From assembly GCA_023422115.1 (NCBI GenBank), contig JAEZSA010000037.1, positions 1 to 9,268 on the forward strand: a stretch of DNA of 9,268 nt, in the 5' to 3' direction. Below are positions 1 through 7,292 of this stretch, piece after piece. The notes beneath the pieces are model-generated. The model ran no database searches. It was given only the letters and a program-made list of their open reading frames with translations, and was not told the DNA's origin. The stretch is from Bacillota bacterium. Its GTDB lineage: Bacteria > Bacillota_I > Bacilli_A > ML615J-28 > CAG-698. The position numbers and the translations under genes were made by a program. Position 1 is the first letter of the stretch. Every line of letters starts with the position of its first letter.

Positions 1-1194
1 GATCAATATCGTGGAATCGTTCCCTCTGTTAGAATCGTAAATGGAACCGTAAAAAAAGGGGATCGAATTTATATGATGTCAACCGATGCCTACTATGAAG
101 TTGTTGAAGTAGGAGTGTATACTCCAAAAGAAACAAGAAGAGATTATTTAGAAGCTGGAGATGTTGGTTATATCACAGCTGCTATTAAAGATATTGCGTT
201 TGTTCGTGTCGGTGATACCATTACTTTAGCGGAGAATAAAGCAGAAAAAGCTCTTCCAGGATATAGAACATTAAATCCAATGGTTTTCTGTGGGATGTTC
301 CCTGTTGATAATTCAAATTATTCAGATTTAAAAGATGCCTTAGAAAAATTAAAATTAAATGATGCTGCTTTAGTATATGAACCAGAAAATTCACAAGCAT
401 TAGGATTTGGATTTCGTATTGGTTTCTTAGGATTATTACACATGGATATTATTCAAGAAAGAATCGAACGTGAATTCAATCTTGATTTAATTGCAACTGC
501 TCCTAGTGTAAATTATCTTGTTCATTTAGAAAATGGAACTAGTGTTTTTATCGATAATCCTTCTCGTATGCCTGAAGCAAATTACATCAAATCTATTGAA
601 GAACCTTTTGTCCAAGCAACCATTATGACTCCAAGTGAATATGTTGGACCTATTATGGAATTATGCCAATATAAACGGGGAATCTTTAAAGATATGACCT
701 ATATGGATGCAACTAGAGTGACGATTACTTATGAAATTCCTTTATCAGAAATCGTTTATGATTTTTTTGATAAATTAAAATCTTCGACAAAGGGATATGC
801 TTCTTTTGATTATCAATTATCAAAATACATGACATCAAAGCTTGTACGAATGGATATTTTACTAAATGGAGAAAAAGTAGATGCTTTAAGCATCATTACG
901 CATAAAGATAGTGCTTACAAACGAGGGAAAATAATTACTGATAAATTGAAGGAATTAATTCCTCGTCAGATGTTTGAAGTACCTGTACAAGCGGCAATTG
1001 GAGGAAAGATTATTGCTCGTTCAACCATCAAAGCAATGAGAAAAAATGTACTAGCAAAATGCCATGGTGGTGACGTTTCGCGAAAAAAGAAACTATTACA
1101 AAAACAAAAAGAAGGAAAAAAACGAATGAAAGCTGTTGGTAGTGTAGATATTCCACAATCCGCTTTCTTGGCTGTTTTAAGTGTTGATGAATAA
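1..1194 (+). CDS. lepA: Elongation factor 4 (LepA), 5'-truncated by window
   Basis: This is the C-terminal 397 residues of the ribosome-associated GTPase LepA/EF4, which acts on elongating or initiating ribosomes in the cytoplasm. The reading frame is open from base 1, so the gene starts upstream. Full-length family members are about 600 residues, so roughly 200 residues (the GTP-binding domain) are missing. The first visible residues match the beta-barrel domain after the G domain (RIVNGTVKKGD). They are followed by LepA hallmarks: AEKALPGYR, LNDAALVYEPE, GFGFRIGFLGLLHMDIIQER and, near the end, the LepA-specific C-terminal motif CHGGDVSRKKKLLQKQKEGK, which separates it from EF-G. The Met at 73 is internal, not the start. 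It stops with TAA 20 nt before hemW, a common gene pair in Bacillota, and probably heads or sits within the operon that runs to 5390. Confidence 0.97.
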   Translation, partial: DQYRGIVPSVRIVNGTVKKGDRIYMMSTDAYYEVVEVGVYTPKETRRDYLEAGDVGYITAAIKDIAFVRVGDTITLAENKAEKALPGYRTLNPMVFCGMFPVDNSNYSDLKDALEKLKLNDAALVYEPENSQALGFGFRIGFLGLLHMDIIQERIEREFNLDLIATAPSVNYLVHLENGTSVFIDNPSRMPEANYIKSIEEPFVQATIMTPSEYVGPIMELCQYKRGIFKDMTYMDATRVTITYEIPLSEIVYDFFDKLKSSTKGYASFDYQLSKYMTSKLVRMDILLNGEKVDALSIITHKDSAYKRGKIITDKLKELIPRQMFEVPVQAAIGGKIIARSTIKAMRKNVLAKCHGGDVSRKKKLLQKQKEGKKRMKAVGSVDIPQSAFLAVLSVDE

Positions 1195-1201
1195 AACATG
1201 T

Positions 1202-1207
1202 GGGGGG
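1202..1207 (+). promoter_or_regulatory. Unusual all-G ribosome binding site of hemW
   Basis: A run of six G lies 7 nt before the hemW ATG at 1215. It can pair with the anti-Shine-Dalgarno CCUCC only through a G-U wobble in the middle, unlike the AGGAG sites used by the other genes here. The spacing supports ATG 1215 as the start. The ten bases ATAAAACATG occur twice, at 1191-1200 (overlapping the lepA stop) and 1208-1217 (ending in the hemW ATG), so the leader looks like a small local duplication. Confidence 0.6.
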
Positions 1208-1214
1208 ATAAAAC

Positions 1215-2333
1215 ATGAAAGCAATTTATATTCACATTCCTTTTTGCGATCACATTTGCACTTATTGTGATTTTTATAAAATGGTTGCCAAAAAAGAACT
1301 CAAAATAAAGTATATTGACTATTTAATTAAAGAATTGGAAATGAAAAAGGAATATCTTACTGATATTAAAACTATTTATATCGGGGGAGGAACTCCGAGT
1401 AGTTTACAACTAGCACTAATTGAAAAGTTGTTACAAGCACTATCCAATCACATTTCTCTTGATCAAGTTGAAGAATTTACTTTTGAAGCAAATCCAAATG
1501 ATATCACTCTAGAGCTTGCATCCTTATTAAAAAAATATCAAGTCAATCGGGTATCTTTGGGAGTCCAAAGCTTAAACGCGAAAATATTGAAGATTCTCGG
1601 TAGAAAGCATGATAAAAAAATAGTTTATCATGCGATTCAACTATTAAGATCTGTAGGTCTCACCAATATCAATGCTGATTTAATGTATGGCATTGGAAAA
1701 GAACGCTTTTGGACCATAAAGAAAGACATGCGTAGGTTGATAAAACAAAAAATTACGCATTTATCTGCTTATTCTTTAATCATTGAAGAAAAAACAATTA
1801 TCGGCAAACAACTTGCTTTAGGTAAATTCAAGCCAATGAATGAAGCAAAAGAAGCCAATATTTATCGTAAATTATGCAATTACTTAACAGCACACAATTT
1901 TATTCATTATGAAATTAGTAATTTCTGTCATTCTGGTTATCAAGCGAAACACAATCTGGTTTATTGGGATAATCTCAATTATATTGGAATTGGTGCTGGT
2001 GCTAGTTTCTACATTGACAATATTCGCTATACCAACATCATGAACCTTCAAGAATATTTTGATGGTATCGACAAAAAAGAGTTAAATTATTTAGAGACAA
2101 CGAAACTGACAGAGGATGAACAAATGTCAGAAGAAATGATACTAGGATTACGAAAATTAGAAGGCGTAAAAAAAGAGGTCTTTAAATTGAAATTTGGAGT
2201 TGATATTTATCAAAAATACCCTTTTCTGAGCGATTTAATTTCTAAAAACTTGATTATTGATGATACTGTTTTTATAAAGGTCCCTATTGATAAACTTTAT
2301 TTGATTAATGAAGTTTTAGTGAACTTTATATAG
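1215..2333 (+). CDS. hemW: Radical SAM haem chaperone HemW (HemN-like)
   Basis: This 372-residue protein matches HemW, a cytoplasmic radical-SAM protein thought to deliver haem to respiratory enzymes. It was long mis-annotated as oxygen-independent coproporphyrinogen III oxidase. The N-terminus shows YIHIPFC with the cluster-binding CxxxCxxC (C11, C15, C18) followed by DFY. The SAM-binding GGGTPS is at about 57-62, then EANPND, RVSLGVQSLN and NINADLMYG at about 152-159. The C-terminal HemW domain shows HYEISNF, KHNLVYWDNLNYIGIGAGAS and MILGLRKLEGV. True HemN has a longer N-terminal extension that is absent here. One oddity is that after DLMYG the usual LPGQT is replaced by IGKERF. No haem pathway genes are in view, so the role is inherited from the family. 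It starts 20 nt after lepA and ends 18 nt before xerD. Confidence 0.93.
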   Translation: MKAIYIHIPFCDHICTYCDFYKMVAKKELKIKYIDYLIKELEMKKEYLTDIKTIYIGGGTPSSLQLALIEKLLQALSNHISLDQVEEFTFEANPNDITLELASLLKKYQVNRVSLGVQSLNAKILKILGRKHDKKIVYHAIQLLRSVGLTNINADLMYGIGKERFWTIKKDMRRLIKQKITHLSAYSLIIEEKTIIGKQLALGKFKPMNEAKEANIYRKLCNYLTAHNFIHYEISNFCHSGYQAKHNLVYWDNLNYIGIGAGASFYIDNIRYTNIMNLQEYFDGIDKKELNYLETTKLTEDEQMSEEMILGLRKLEGVKKEVFKLKFGVDIYQKYPFLSDLISKNLIIDDTVFIKVPIDKLYLINEVLVNFI

Positions 2334-2351
2334 AATGATAAGGGAAATTAT

Positions 2352-3275
2352 ATGAAAAAATACATGCAAGAATATTCGTTATACATTACTACTGAGATGG
2401 CTCTAAGCAAGAATACTTGTGAAAACTATGAAAGAGATATCGAAAAGTATTGTGATTTTATTGTGAATGTTCGTAAAAAAACAAATCCAATGGATATCGA
2501 AATAGAAGATGTTCGTGCCTTTATTAATAGTTTAAAAAGAAAGCATATTGCAAGTTCATCACAAGCTCGTAAACTATCCGCTTTAAAATCTTTTCATAAA
2601 TTTCTACTATTAGAAAAGTATGTTACTATCAATGTGGCAAAGATGATAGCAAATCCTAAACAAGAGAAAAAATTACCTACTGTATTATCAGTGGAAGAAA
2701 TAGACAAATTATTAAAATCTCTTACTACTGATACTCCTATTGCACTGCGTGATAAAGCGATGATTGAACTGACCTACTCTTCAGGGCTACGAGTAAGTGA
2801 ATTAATCAATCTAAAACTTTCTGATTATCACCCTTCCATGGGGTTTATCGATGTATTTGGAAAAGGTAATAAAGAAAGAGTTGTTCCTGTAGGGGAAGAA
2901 GCAGTTTATTATTTAAATCTATATTTAAAAGAGAGTCGCCCAAAACTTGTTAAAACAAATCTAAATAACTATATTTTTGTAAATAGTCGTAATGGAGGCC
3001 CAGTTTCCCGCCAATCATTTTTTGAGATTATCCGGGAAAAAGCATTATTAGCAGGAATTGATAAACCCATCTCTCCCCATAAAATAAGACACTCTTTTGC
3101 TTCTCATTTATTAGAACATGGACTTGATTTACGAATTATTCAAGAGTTATTGGGGCATGAAGATATTTCAACAACAGAAATCTATACTCATATTAACAAT
3201 GCACACTTAAAAAAAGTTTATTTATCAACTCATCCACGAGCTAAAAAGGAGACTAAAAATGATGAAACAGTTTAA
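2352..3275 (+). CDS. xerD: Tyrosine recombinase XerD
   Basis: This 307-residue site-specific recombinase has the usual Xer size. XerC/XerD act together at dif to resolve chromosome dimers at cell division. Residues 1-90 form the SAM-like core-binding domain. The catalytic domain follows from about 110 with all expected residues: R147 (SSGLRVSELINL), K171 (GKGNKER), H243 and R246 (SPHKIRHSFASHLLEHG), H269 (LLGHEDISTTEIYTH) and the nucleophile Y278. The GHEDISTTEIYTH block fits XerD better than XerC. The next gene is deoB, an order also known from Bacillus (ripX-drm), which argues against a phage or integron integrase. The start ATG 2352 follows a modest AAGGGA site. The 3' end overlaps deoB by 17 nt. 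I see no second Xer gene here. Confidence 0.9.
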   Translation: MKKYMQEYSLYITTEMALSKNTCENYERDIEKYCDFIVNVRKKTNPMDIEIEDVRAFINSLKRKHIASSSQARKLSALKSFHKFLLLEKYVTINVAKMIANPKQEKKLPTVLSVEEIDKLLKSLTTDTPIALRDKAMIELTYSSGLRVSELINLKLSDYHPSMGFIDVFGKGNKERVVPVGEEAVYYLNLYLKESRPKLVKTNLNNYIFVNSRNGGPVSRQSFFEIIREKALLAGIDKPISPHKIRHSFASHLLEHGLDLRIIQELLGHEDISTTEIYTHINNAHLKKVYLSTHPRAKKETKNDETV

Positions 3276-4464
3276 ACGAATCTTTGTGATCGTAACGGAC
3301 TCGTTAGGTGTTGGAGAAATGCCTGATAGCCATCTATATGGAGATCAGAATACAAATACACTCAAACATTTAAGTTATAGTAAACCAAATTTCTCGATTC
3401 CAACCCTAGCAAAACTGGGAATTGGAAATATTACAGATGTCAATGGAGCGCCTATTACTTCATCTCCACTAGCTTCTTTTGGAAAGATGAAAGAAATTAG
3501 TGTAGGAAAGGATACCTTAACTGGCCACTGGGAAATTATGGGGTTGGAAGTAAAACAAAGTTTCCCTGCTTTTACGGATTCTGGTTTTCCTCCTTCATTA
3601 ATTGAAAAATTAGAAATAGAAACAGGGCATAAATTTATTGGCAATTATGCAGCAAGTGGTACTGAGATTATAAAAGTATTAGGAGAAGAGCATCTTCTTA
3701 CAAAAGCGCTAATTATTTATACTTCAGCGGATTCCGTATTGCAAATTGCAGCCAATGAAGAAATTATACCGCTGCAAGAATTGTATCGAGTTTGTGAAAT
3801 CGCTCGAAAAATAACCTTAGAAAATCCAGAATGGATGGTAGGGAGAATCATTGCTCGCCCATTTATCGGTAGTAGCAGCGATACCTTCAAACGAACAGCA
3901 AATCGACATGATTATGCTGTTAAGCCATTTGATAAAACAGTACTAAATCATTTAAAAGATAACCAGTTAGATGTGATTGCTATTGGTAAAATAAATGATA
4001 TTTTTGATGGGGAAGGGATTACAAAATCGATTAAGATCAAAAGCAATTATCAAGGAATGGAAGAAACGATTACTATTGCTGATACCAATGAATTTCATGG
4101 GTTATGCTTTGTCAATCTTGTTGATTTTGATGCCCTTTATGGCCATCGTCGTGATGCTGTAGGTTATGCTACTTGCCTAGAAGAATTTGATCAACAATTA
4201 AGTACCCTAATCCATTTTATCACTAATGAAGATTTATTAATTATTTGTGCTGATCATGGAAATGATCCTCTCCATGTAGGAACCGATCATACAAGAGAAT
4301 ACGTTTTATTATTGGCTTATTCTCCCGAACTAGAAGGACAAAATTTAGGTATTAGAGAAACCTTCAGCGATATTGGAGCAACGATTTTAGACAATTTTAA
4401 TTTACCACCGATGAAAAATGGAACAAGTTTTCTTAAGAATATCATAAAAGGAGAAATAAAATGA
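3259..4464 (+). CDS. deoB: Phosphopentomutase DeoB
   Basis: This 401-residue enzyme interconverts (deoxy)ribose 1-phosphate and 5-phosphate in nucleoside salvage. It belongs to the alkaline-phosphatase superfamily with two Mn ions. All family landmarks are visible: D14 in VTDSLG, the phosphorylated Thr at about T86 in GKDTLTGHWE, D291 and H296 in VDFDALYGHRRD, D332 and H333 in CADHGNDP, and H344 in GTDHTRE. Length is typical. Two consecutive ATGs (3259, 3262) are possible; AAAAGGAG at 3244-3251 is 7 nt from the first and 10 nt from the second. The start lies inside xerD, and the TGA stop overlaps the next ATG (ATGA), so it is likely co-translated with both neighbours. A pupG/deoD-type phosphorylase, its frequent partner, is not adjacent. 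Confidence 0.97.
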   Translation: MMKQFKRIFVIVTDSLGVGEMPDSHLYGDQNTNTLKHLSYSKPNFSIPTLAKLGIGNITDVNGAPITSSPLASFGKMKEISVGKDTLTGHWEIMGLEVKQSFPAFTDSGFPPSLIEKLEIETGHKFIGNYAASGTEIIKVLGEEHLLTKALIIYTSADSVLQIAANEEIIPLQELYRVCEIARKITLENPEWMVGRIIARPFIGSSSDTFKRTANRHDYAVKPFDKTVLNHLKDNQLDVIAIGKINDIFDGEGITKSIKIKSNYQGMEETITIADTNEFHGLCFVNLVDFDALYGHRRDAVGYATCLEEFDQQLSTLIHFITNEDLLIICADHGNDPLHVGTDHTREYVLLLAYSPELEGQNLGIRETFSDIGATILDNFNLPPMKNGTSFLKNIIKGEIK

Positions 4465-5390
4465 ACGAATCAGTAAAACGTGTCGCAATCAGTTACGATT
4501 TAAGCCACGATGGTCACATCAAGGGCTATAAATGGTTTTGTGAGGGTCAACAACCAAAAGGAGCTTTTTTAATTTCTCATGGAATGGCTGAGCATATCGA
4601 ACGATATGATGATTTCGCCCATGAATTAGCGAAACGAAATTATATTGTTTATGGTCATAATCAACGAGGTCATAAAGATACGATTTTATCAAAACAAGAT
4701 TATGGTTATATGGGAGAAAATGATAATTTTGAAATTATGGTTACCGATTTATCTGAGATTTGTGACGTAATTAAAGAAGAGAATCCAGAATTACCAATTA
4801 TTTTATTTGGTCATAGTATGGGTTCCTTTGTTAGTCAACGGTTTGCTCAATTATATGGAAATAAAATCCAGGGATTAATTATTACTGGTTCTTCACAAAA
4901 TCCAAATCTATTATTAAGTATTGGTTTGCTTATCGCACGGCTAACATGTAAATTCAAAGGAAGACGTTATCGTAGCAATTTATTGAACAATTTATCCTTT
5001 GGATCGTTTAACAAGGTGTTTAAACCAAATCGTACTGAATTCGATTGGTTAAATCGCGATGAAAAAGAAGTAGATAAATATGTAGCAGATCCATATTGTG
5101 GAGGGATTTTCACTGCTGCCTACTTTTCTGGTTTCTTTAAAGGATTAAAAGAGATCAATGCGAATTTTGAACTGATTCGTAAAGATTTACCTTTATTGAT
5201 TCTAAGTGGTGGAAATGATCCTGTTGGCGGTTGTGGAAAGGGAGTTACAAAACTTTACAACACTTATGTAAAGAAACAGATGGCTGATCTAACATTTAAA
5301 TTATATGACCAAGCTCGTCATGAAATTCTACTTGAACTATGTAAGGAAGAAGTAAGACAAGATATATTTTCTTGGTTAGAAAAACACTAA
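4461..5390 (+). CDS. Alpha/beta hydrolase, monoacylglycerol lipase / lysophospholipase type
   Basis: This 309-residue serine hydrolase of the Hydrolase_4 (PldB/monoglyceride lipase-like) family has no signal peptide or membrane segment, so it is probably cytoplasmic. It shows the oxyanion region ISHGMAEHIERYDDFA (about 38-53), the NQRGHKDT loop (67-74), and the nucleophile elbow GHSMG with S119. The acid is D253 in SGGNDPVGG and the base H287 in ARHEIL, completing the triad. The block GNDPVGGCGKGVTKLY followed by LYDQARHE is typical of Bacillota lysophospholipase-like members. The substrate cannot be fixed from sequence; lysophospholipids or monoacylglycerols are the family guess. The ATG overlaps the deoB stop by 4 nt and has a strong AAAAGGAG 7 nt upstream. 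It is the last gene of the operon. Confidence 0.85.
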   Translation: MNESVKRVAISYDLSHDGHIKGYKWFCEGQQPKGAFLISHGMAEHIERYDDFAHELAKRNYIVYGHNQRGHKDTILSKQDYGYMGENDNFEIMVTDLSEICDVIKEENPELPIILFGHSMGSFVSQRFAQLYGNKIQGLIITGSSQNPNLLLSIGLLIARLTCKFKGRRYRSNLLNNLSFGSFNKVFKPNRTEFDWLNRDEKEVDKYVADPYCGGIFTAAYFSGFFKGLKEINANFELIRKDLPLLILSGGNDPVGGCGKGVTKLYNTYVKKQMADLTFKLYDQARHEILLELCKEEVRQDIFSWLEKH

Positions 5391-5468
5391 AAAACCATCA
5401 AAAAGGAGCAAAAAAGCCGAAAATAGCTCTTATTTGAGAATAGTAATGGTTAATTACCTATTGAAAAA

Positions 5469-5482
5469 AAGATAATCTTCTC
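5469..5482. repeat. Copy 1 of AAGATAATCTTCTC
   Basis: This 14-base word is repeated exactly at 7506-7519. Its first eleven bases form an odd palindrome (AAGAT-A-ATCTT). The 11-base part ATAATCTTCTC also occurs at 6964-6974, and a near copy lies at 7361-7371. All copies are in non-coding DNA. Its role is unknown; protein-binding sites or relics of a common repeat are possible. Confidence 0.4.
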
Positions 5483-5533
5483 TAAAAAGGGTTATAGAGT
5501 ATCTTATTTATCGGATATTAATATTTTTTAAAC

Positions 5534-5566
5534 AGAAGCATGAATGACTATTTCATGCTTTTTCTA
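5534..5566 (+). terminator. Rho-independent terminator of the lepA-hydrolase operon
   Basis: A perfect 9-bp stem (AAGCATGAA 5536-5544 with TTCATGCTT 5552-5560), extendable by G-U and A-U pairs, has a 7-nt loop and runs into TTTTTC and a further T-rich stretch. It lies about 145 nt after the hydrolase stop. The region between (5391-5533) holds no gene and only weak imperfect hairpins. Confidence 0.75.
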
Positions 5567-5583
5567 TTTTGATAATCAAATAG
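5564..5583. promoter_or_regulatory. 20-bp dyad just upstream of the lipoprotein -35 box (candidate operator)
   Basis: CTATTTTGAT-A-ATCAAATAG is an almost perfect inverted repeat with one extra T in the left arm. Its core TTTGATAATCAAA (5568-5580) is exactly symmetrical around one base. It ends 3 bp before the -35 hexamer and overlaps the T tract of the preceding terminator, which could also explain part of the symmetry. Binding by a regulator is an inference. Confidence 0.35.
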
Positions 5584-5586
5584 TAA

Positions 5587-5615
5587 TTGCGTATTAAAAG
5601 ATATTATGTTATAAT
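5587..5615 (+). promoter_or_regulatory. SigA-type promoter of the lipoprotein gene
   Basis: TTGCGT (5587-5592), a 17-bp spacer and a consensus TATAAT (5610-5615), with the extended -10 dinucleotide TG at 5607-5608. Transcription should start near 5622, giving a leader of about 60 nt before ATG 5681. It lies directly after a terminator, as expected for an independent unit. Confidence 0.8.
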
Positions 5616-5630
5616 TTATGTAGTATTTCG

Positions 5631-5647
5631 TAAAAACTGGGTTTTTA
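5631..5647 (+). promoter_or_regulatory. Inverted repeat in the lipoprotein leader (operator or leader hairpin)
   Basis: TAAAAAC-TGG-GTTTTTA is a perfect 7-bp inverted repeat with a 3-base centre, about 10-25 nt after the expected transcription start. As DNA it could be a repressor site. As RNA it is a weak A/U hairpin near the 5' end; no T run follows, so it is not an obvious attenuator. Confidence 0.4.
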
Positions 5648-5680
5648 TCACAAACAATCACAGCAAGGAGCTAATAAAAT

Positions 5681-6463
5681 ATGATTAAAAAAAAGCTAAT
5701 GATGATCATATTAGGATTATGTATGTTCCTATTAGCTGGATGCTTACAAAATGAAGTTACTGAAGGAACTAAAAAAATGATTGGATTAACAATCATAGAA
5801 AGCACCAGTGAATTAGAAAACATTACTAATTTAACGAACCTAGATGATATCCCTATCAATGGATTTATTTTAAGCGATGACTATAATGAAATTAGCTTTT
5901 TAGGTGATTCCTTATTCGATTTTAAATATGAATACAGTTATCTTGAAGGAGATATTATTAGTCCTGATAGTATTTGTGCCTTTATCAATGGTAATTATTT
6001 CCAAAGTATTCATATAACAACCCCAATTTTTATATATGGGATTTATAAAAATATCAATAATACTTATGAACTTGAACTTAAAAATGAAATAACTAATATT
6101 ACTGGTACCACCGTACTAGTAAATTTATCCGAAGAAGTTGTCATTAATACTTATAATTATGTATTATCTTATGTCATCAATATCAATAAAACGAATGCTC
6201 CGTTAGAAAATGTCATTCGCGAATTTAACAGTAAAAATCAATTAATTCGTTCTACCATTATCACGGAAAACACATTAGAATTCACGACAATGGAAAATAC
6301 AGAATACGTGATTGTTGAAGAAAAAACAACGGATATTTACGATAAAGAAAGTGTAAAAAGAACCTTAATTACTCAAGAATCAACTAAAACTTATATAACT
6401 GTTAAACTGTTGAACACTGAAAATACAATAAAATCAGTACAAGTGAAGCTCATATTTCCATAA
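5681..6463 (+). CDS. Putative lipoprotein of unknown function
   Basis: This 260-residue protein begins with a clear lipoprotein signal: positive MIKKK, a hydrophobic stretch and the lipobox LLAGC with C21 as the lipid-modified residue. It should therefore be anchored to the outer face of the membrane. I recognise no domain in the mature part. It is acidic, Asn/Thr/Ile-rich and looks mostly beta, with no transmembrane segment after the signal and only one further Cys (C99). The segment from about 110 to the end alternates hydrophobic and polar residues like beta strands and ends in a hydrophobic strand (VKLIFP). AAGGAG at 5665-5670, 10 nt upstream, supports the start. It has its own promoter and terminator, so it is a single-gene unit with no partner to hint at a role. 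Base composition resembles the neighbouring genes, so transfer is not evident. Confidence 0.8.
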   Translation: MIKKKLMMIILGLCMFLLAGCLQNEVTEGTKKMIGLTIIESTSELENITNLTNLDDIPINGFILSDDYNEISFLGDSLFDFKYEYSYLEGDIISPDSICAFINGNYFQSIHITTPIFIYGIYKNINNTYELELKNEITNITGTTVLVNLSEEVVINTYNYVLSYVININKTNAPLENVIREFNSKNQLIRSTIITENTLEFTTMENTEYVIVEEKTTDIYDKESVKRTLITQESTKTYITVKLLNTENTIKSVQVKLIFP

Positions 6464-6466
6464 AAA

Positions 6467-6497
6467 ATAAAAATGCAGAGAAATTCTGCATTTTTTT
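6467..6497 (+). terminator. Terminator of the lipoprotein gene
   Basis: A stem AAATGCAGA (6471-6479) pairs with TCTGCATTT (6485-6493) around a 5-nt loop. The right arm continues into a run of seven T. It starts a few bases after the lipoprotein stop. Confidence 0.88.
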
Positions 6498-6587
6498 ATT
6501 TCACATTGCTAAATTCTTCTTAATTATGCTCATATTTGATTTTGAGTATGTTTATTTCTTATTTTTTTATTATGAAGAGAGGTTAAA

Positions 6588-6603
6588 TTTTATAGGATTA
6601 ATA
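6588..6603. repeat. 16-bp direct repeat, copy 1 (TTTTATAGGATTAATA)
   Basis: Identical to 6909-6924, 321 bp apart, in the gene-free region. The flanks do not match, so the similarity ends sharply at the 16 bases. Confidence 0.5.
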
Positions 6604-6908
6604 GTAAAAAAGTCTTTACTTTATCTTTTTGAAAAAGAAGAAACAACGAAAAAACATTTTTTAGGATATGAAAGTAGTTACTTGTATACTGTTTTAGTTT
6701 TTAAGCCTTAAATTTCGCCTATAATCGTTTTAACTTTACTCCACTATTCATTAATCATCTGTAAGAAACAAGACAAGACAAGCTCAATTTCAAGGTTAGT
6801 TATCATTATAGTTAATTTTTTATCAATAAAATTTACTGGTATTCGTATGGGAAAAAACATTAAAAAATTAAAATCTATCATGCTAATCAAGTAAAAACAA
6901 GTACGCTT

Positions 6909-6924
6909 TTTTATAGGATTAATA
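6909..6924. repeat. 16-bp direct repeat, copy 2 (TTTTATAGGATTAATA)
   Basis: Second exact copy of the 6588-6603 sequence. No transposase or other mobile-element gene lies between the copies. Confidence 0.5.
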
Positions 6925-7046
6925 ACTTATAGCTGATTATGAATGATTCATCATTTATATAAAAATAATCTTCTCACAGAAAGCTACTTTATAAGTATTA
7001 TATTATGATCAAAAATTTAATTTGATTGAACATGGACTAGATTTTA

Positions 7047-7081
7047 TAATCATGATTAATTGATTATTTAGTGTTAATCAT
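7047..7081. repeat. Cluster of overlapping TAATCAT/ATGATTA palindromes
   Basis: TAATCATGATTA (7047-7058) is a perfect 12-bp palindrome. Its right half, ATGATTAA (7052-7059), also pairs with TTAATCAT at 7074-7081. The half-site TTAATCAT recurs at 6751-6758. It could be a multi-site protein target or low-complexity coincidence. Confidence 0.35.
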
Positions 7082-7292
7082 ACAGGTTTAGAAAAAAAAA
7101 TAATTTTTATAGATATAGATTTTCGATTTATTTAAAGATTAAAACGATAGAAGTTTATAAAGAAGTAATAAAAATTTTAAAAGAGATCACCAACAAATAC
7201 TTTAGCTTGAACATTTTCAAACTTTAAACACAAATTTATTATTAAAGCCGTCGTTCTATATATATTGCATTTTACATAATCTTTATTATAGG

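Noticed and set aside
966..1253. Minus-strand ORFs opposite the end of lepA
   Set aside because: They are shadows of the strongly conserved lepA 3' end and have no ribosome sites or family resemblance.
2352..3275. Phage or integrative-element integrase instead of XerD
   Set aside because: Length, XerD-like signature, position inside a housekeeping operon and adjacency to deoB all favour the chromosomal recombinase; there is no att-like repeat or excisionase nearby.
3375..3644. Minus-strand 89-codon ORF inside deoB
   Set aside because: It lies opposite conserved, catalytically complete deoB sequence; an antisense shadow.
5438..5461. Hairpin AATAGTAAT...ATTACCTATT as a terminator for the hydrolase gene
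   Set aside because: The stem has a bulge and is followed by a run of A, not T, in the + direction; the hairpin at 5534-5566 is far better.
6526..6711. A 61-codon + strand ORF after the lipoprotein gene
   Set aside because: No ribosome site before the ATG, very AT-rich Phe/Tyr/Leu-heavy product with no known motif, and it starts just after a terminator; best explained as a chance ORF.
6744..6881. A 45-codon minus-strand ORF (with an open frame back to 6926) in the gene-free region
   Set aside because: No Shine-Dalgarno before its ATG, no recognisable protein, and the same frame continues with several stops; not supportable as a gene or as an identified pseudogene.
7021..7055. Possible decayed fragment of a tyrosine recombinase: the frame reads LIEHGLDF, like the LLEHGLDLR of the nearby xerD, and shares GAACATGGACT with it
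   Set aside because: The match is only about 25 of 35 bases, runs into a stop, and the expected downstream GHxxxxTTxxY motif is absent; likely chance.
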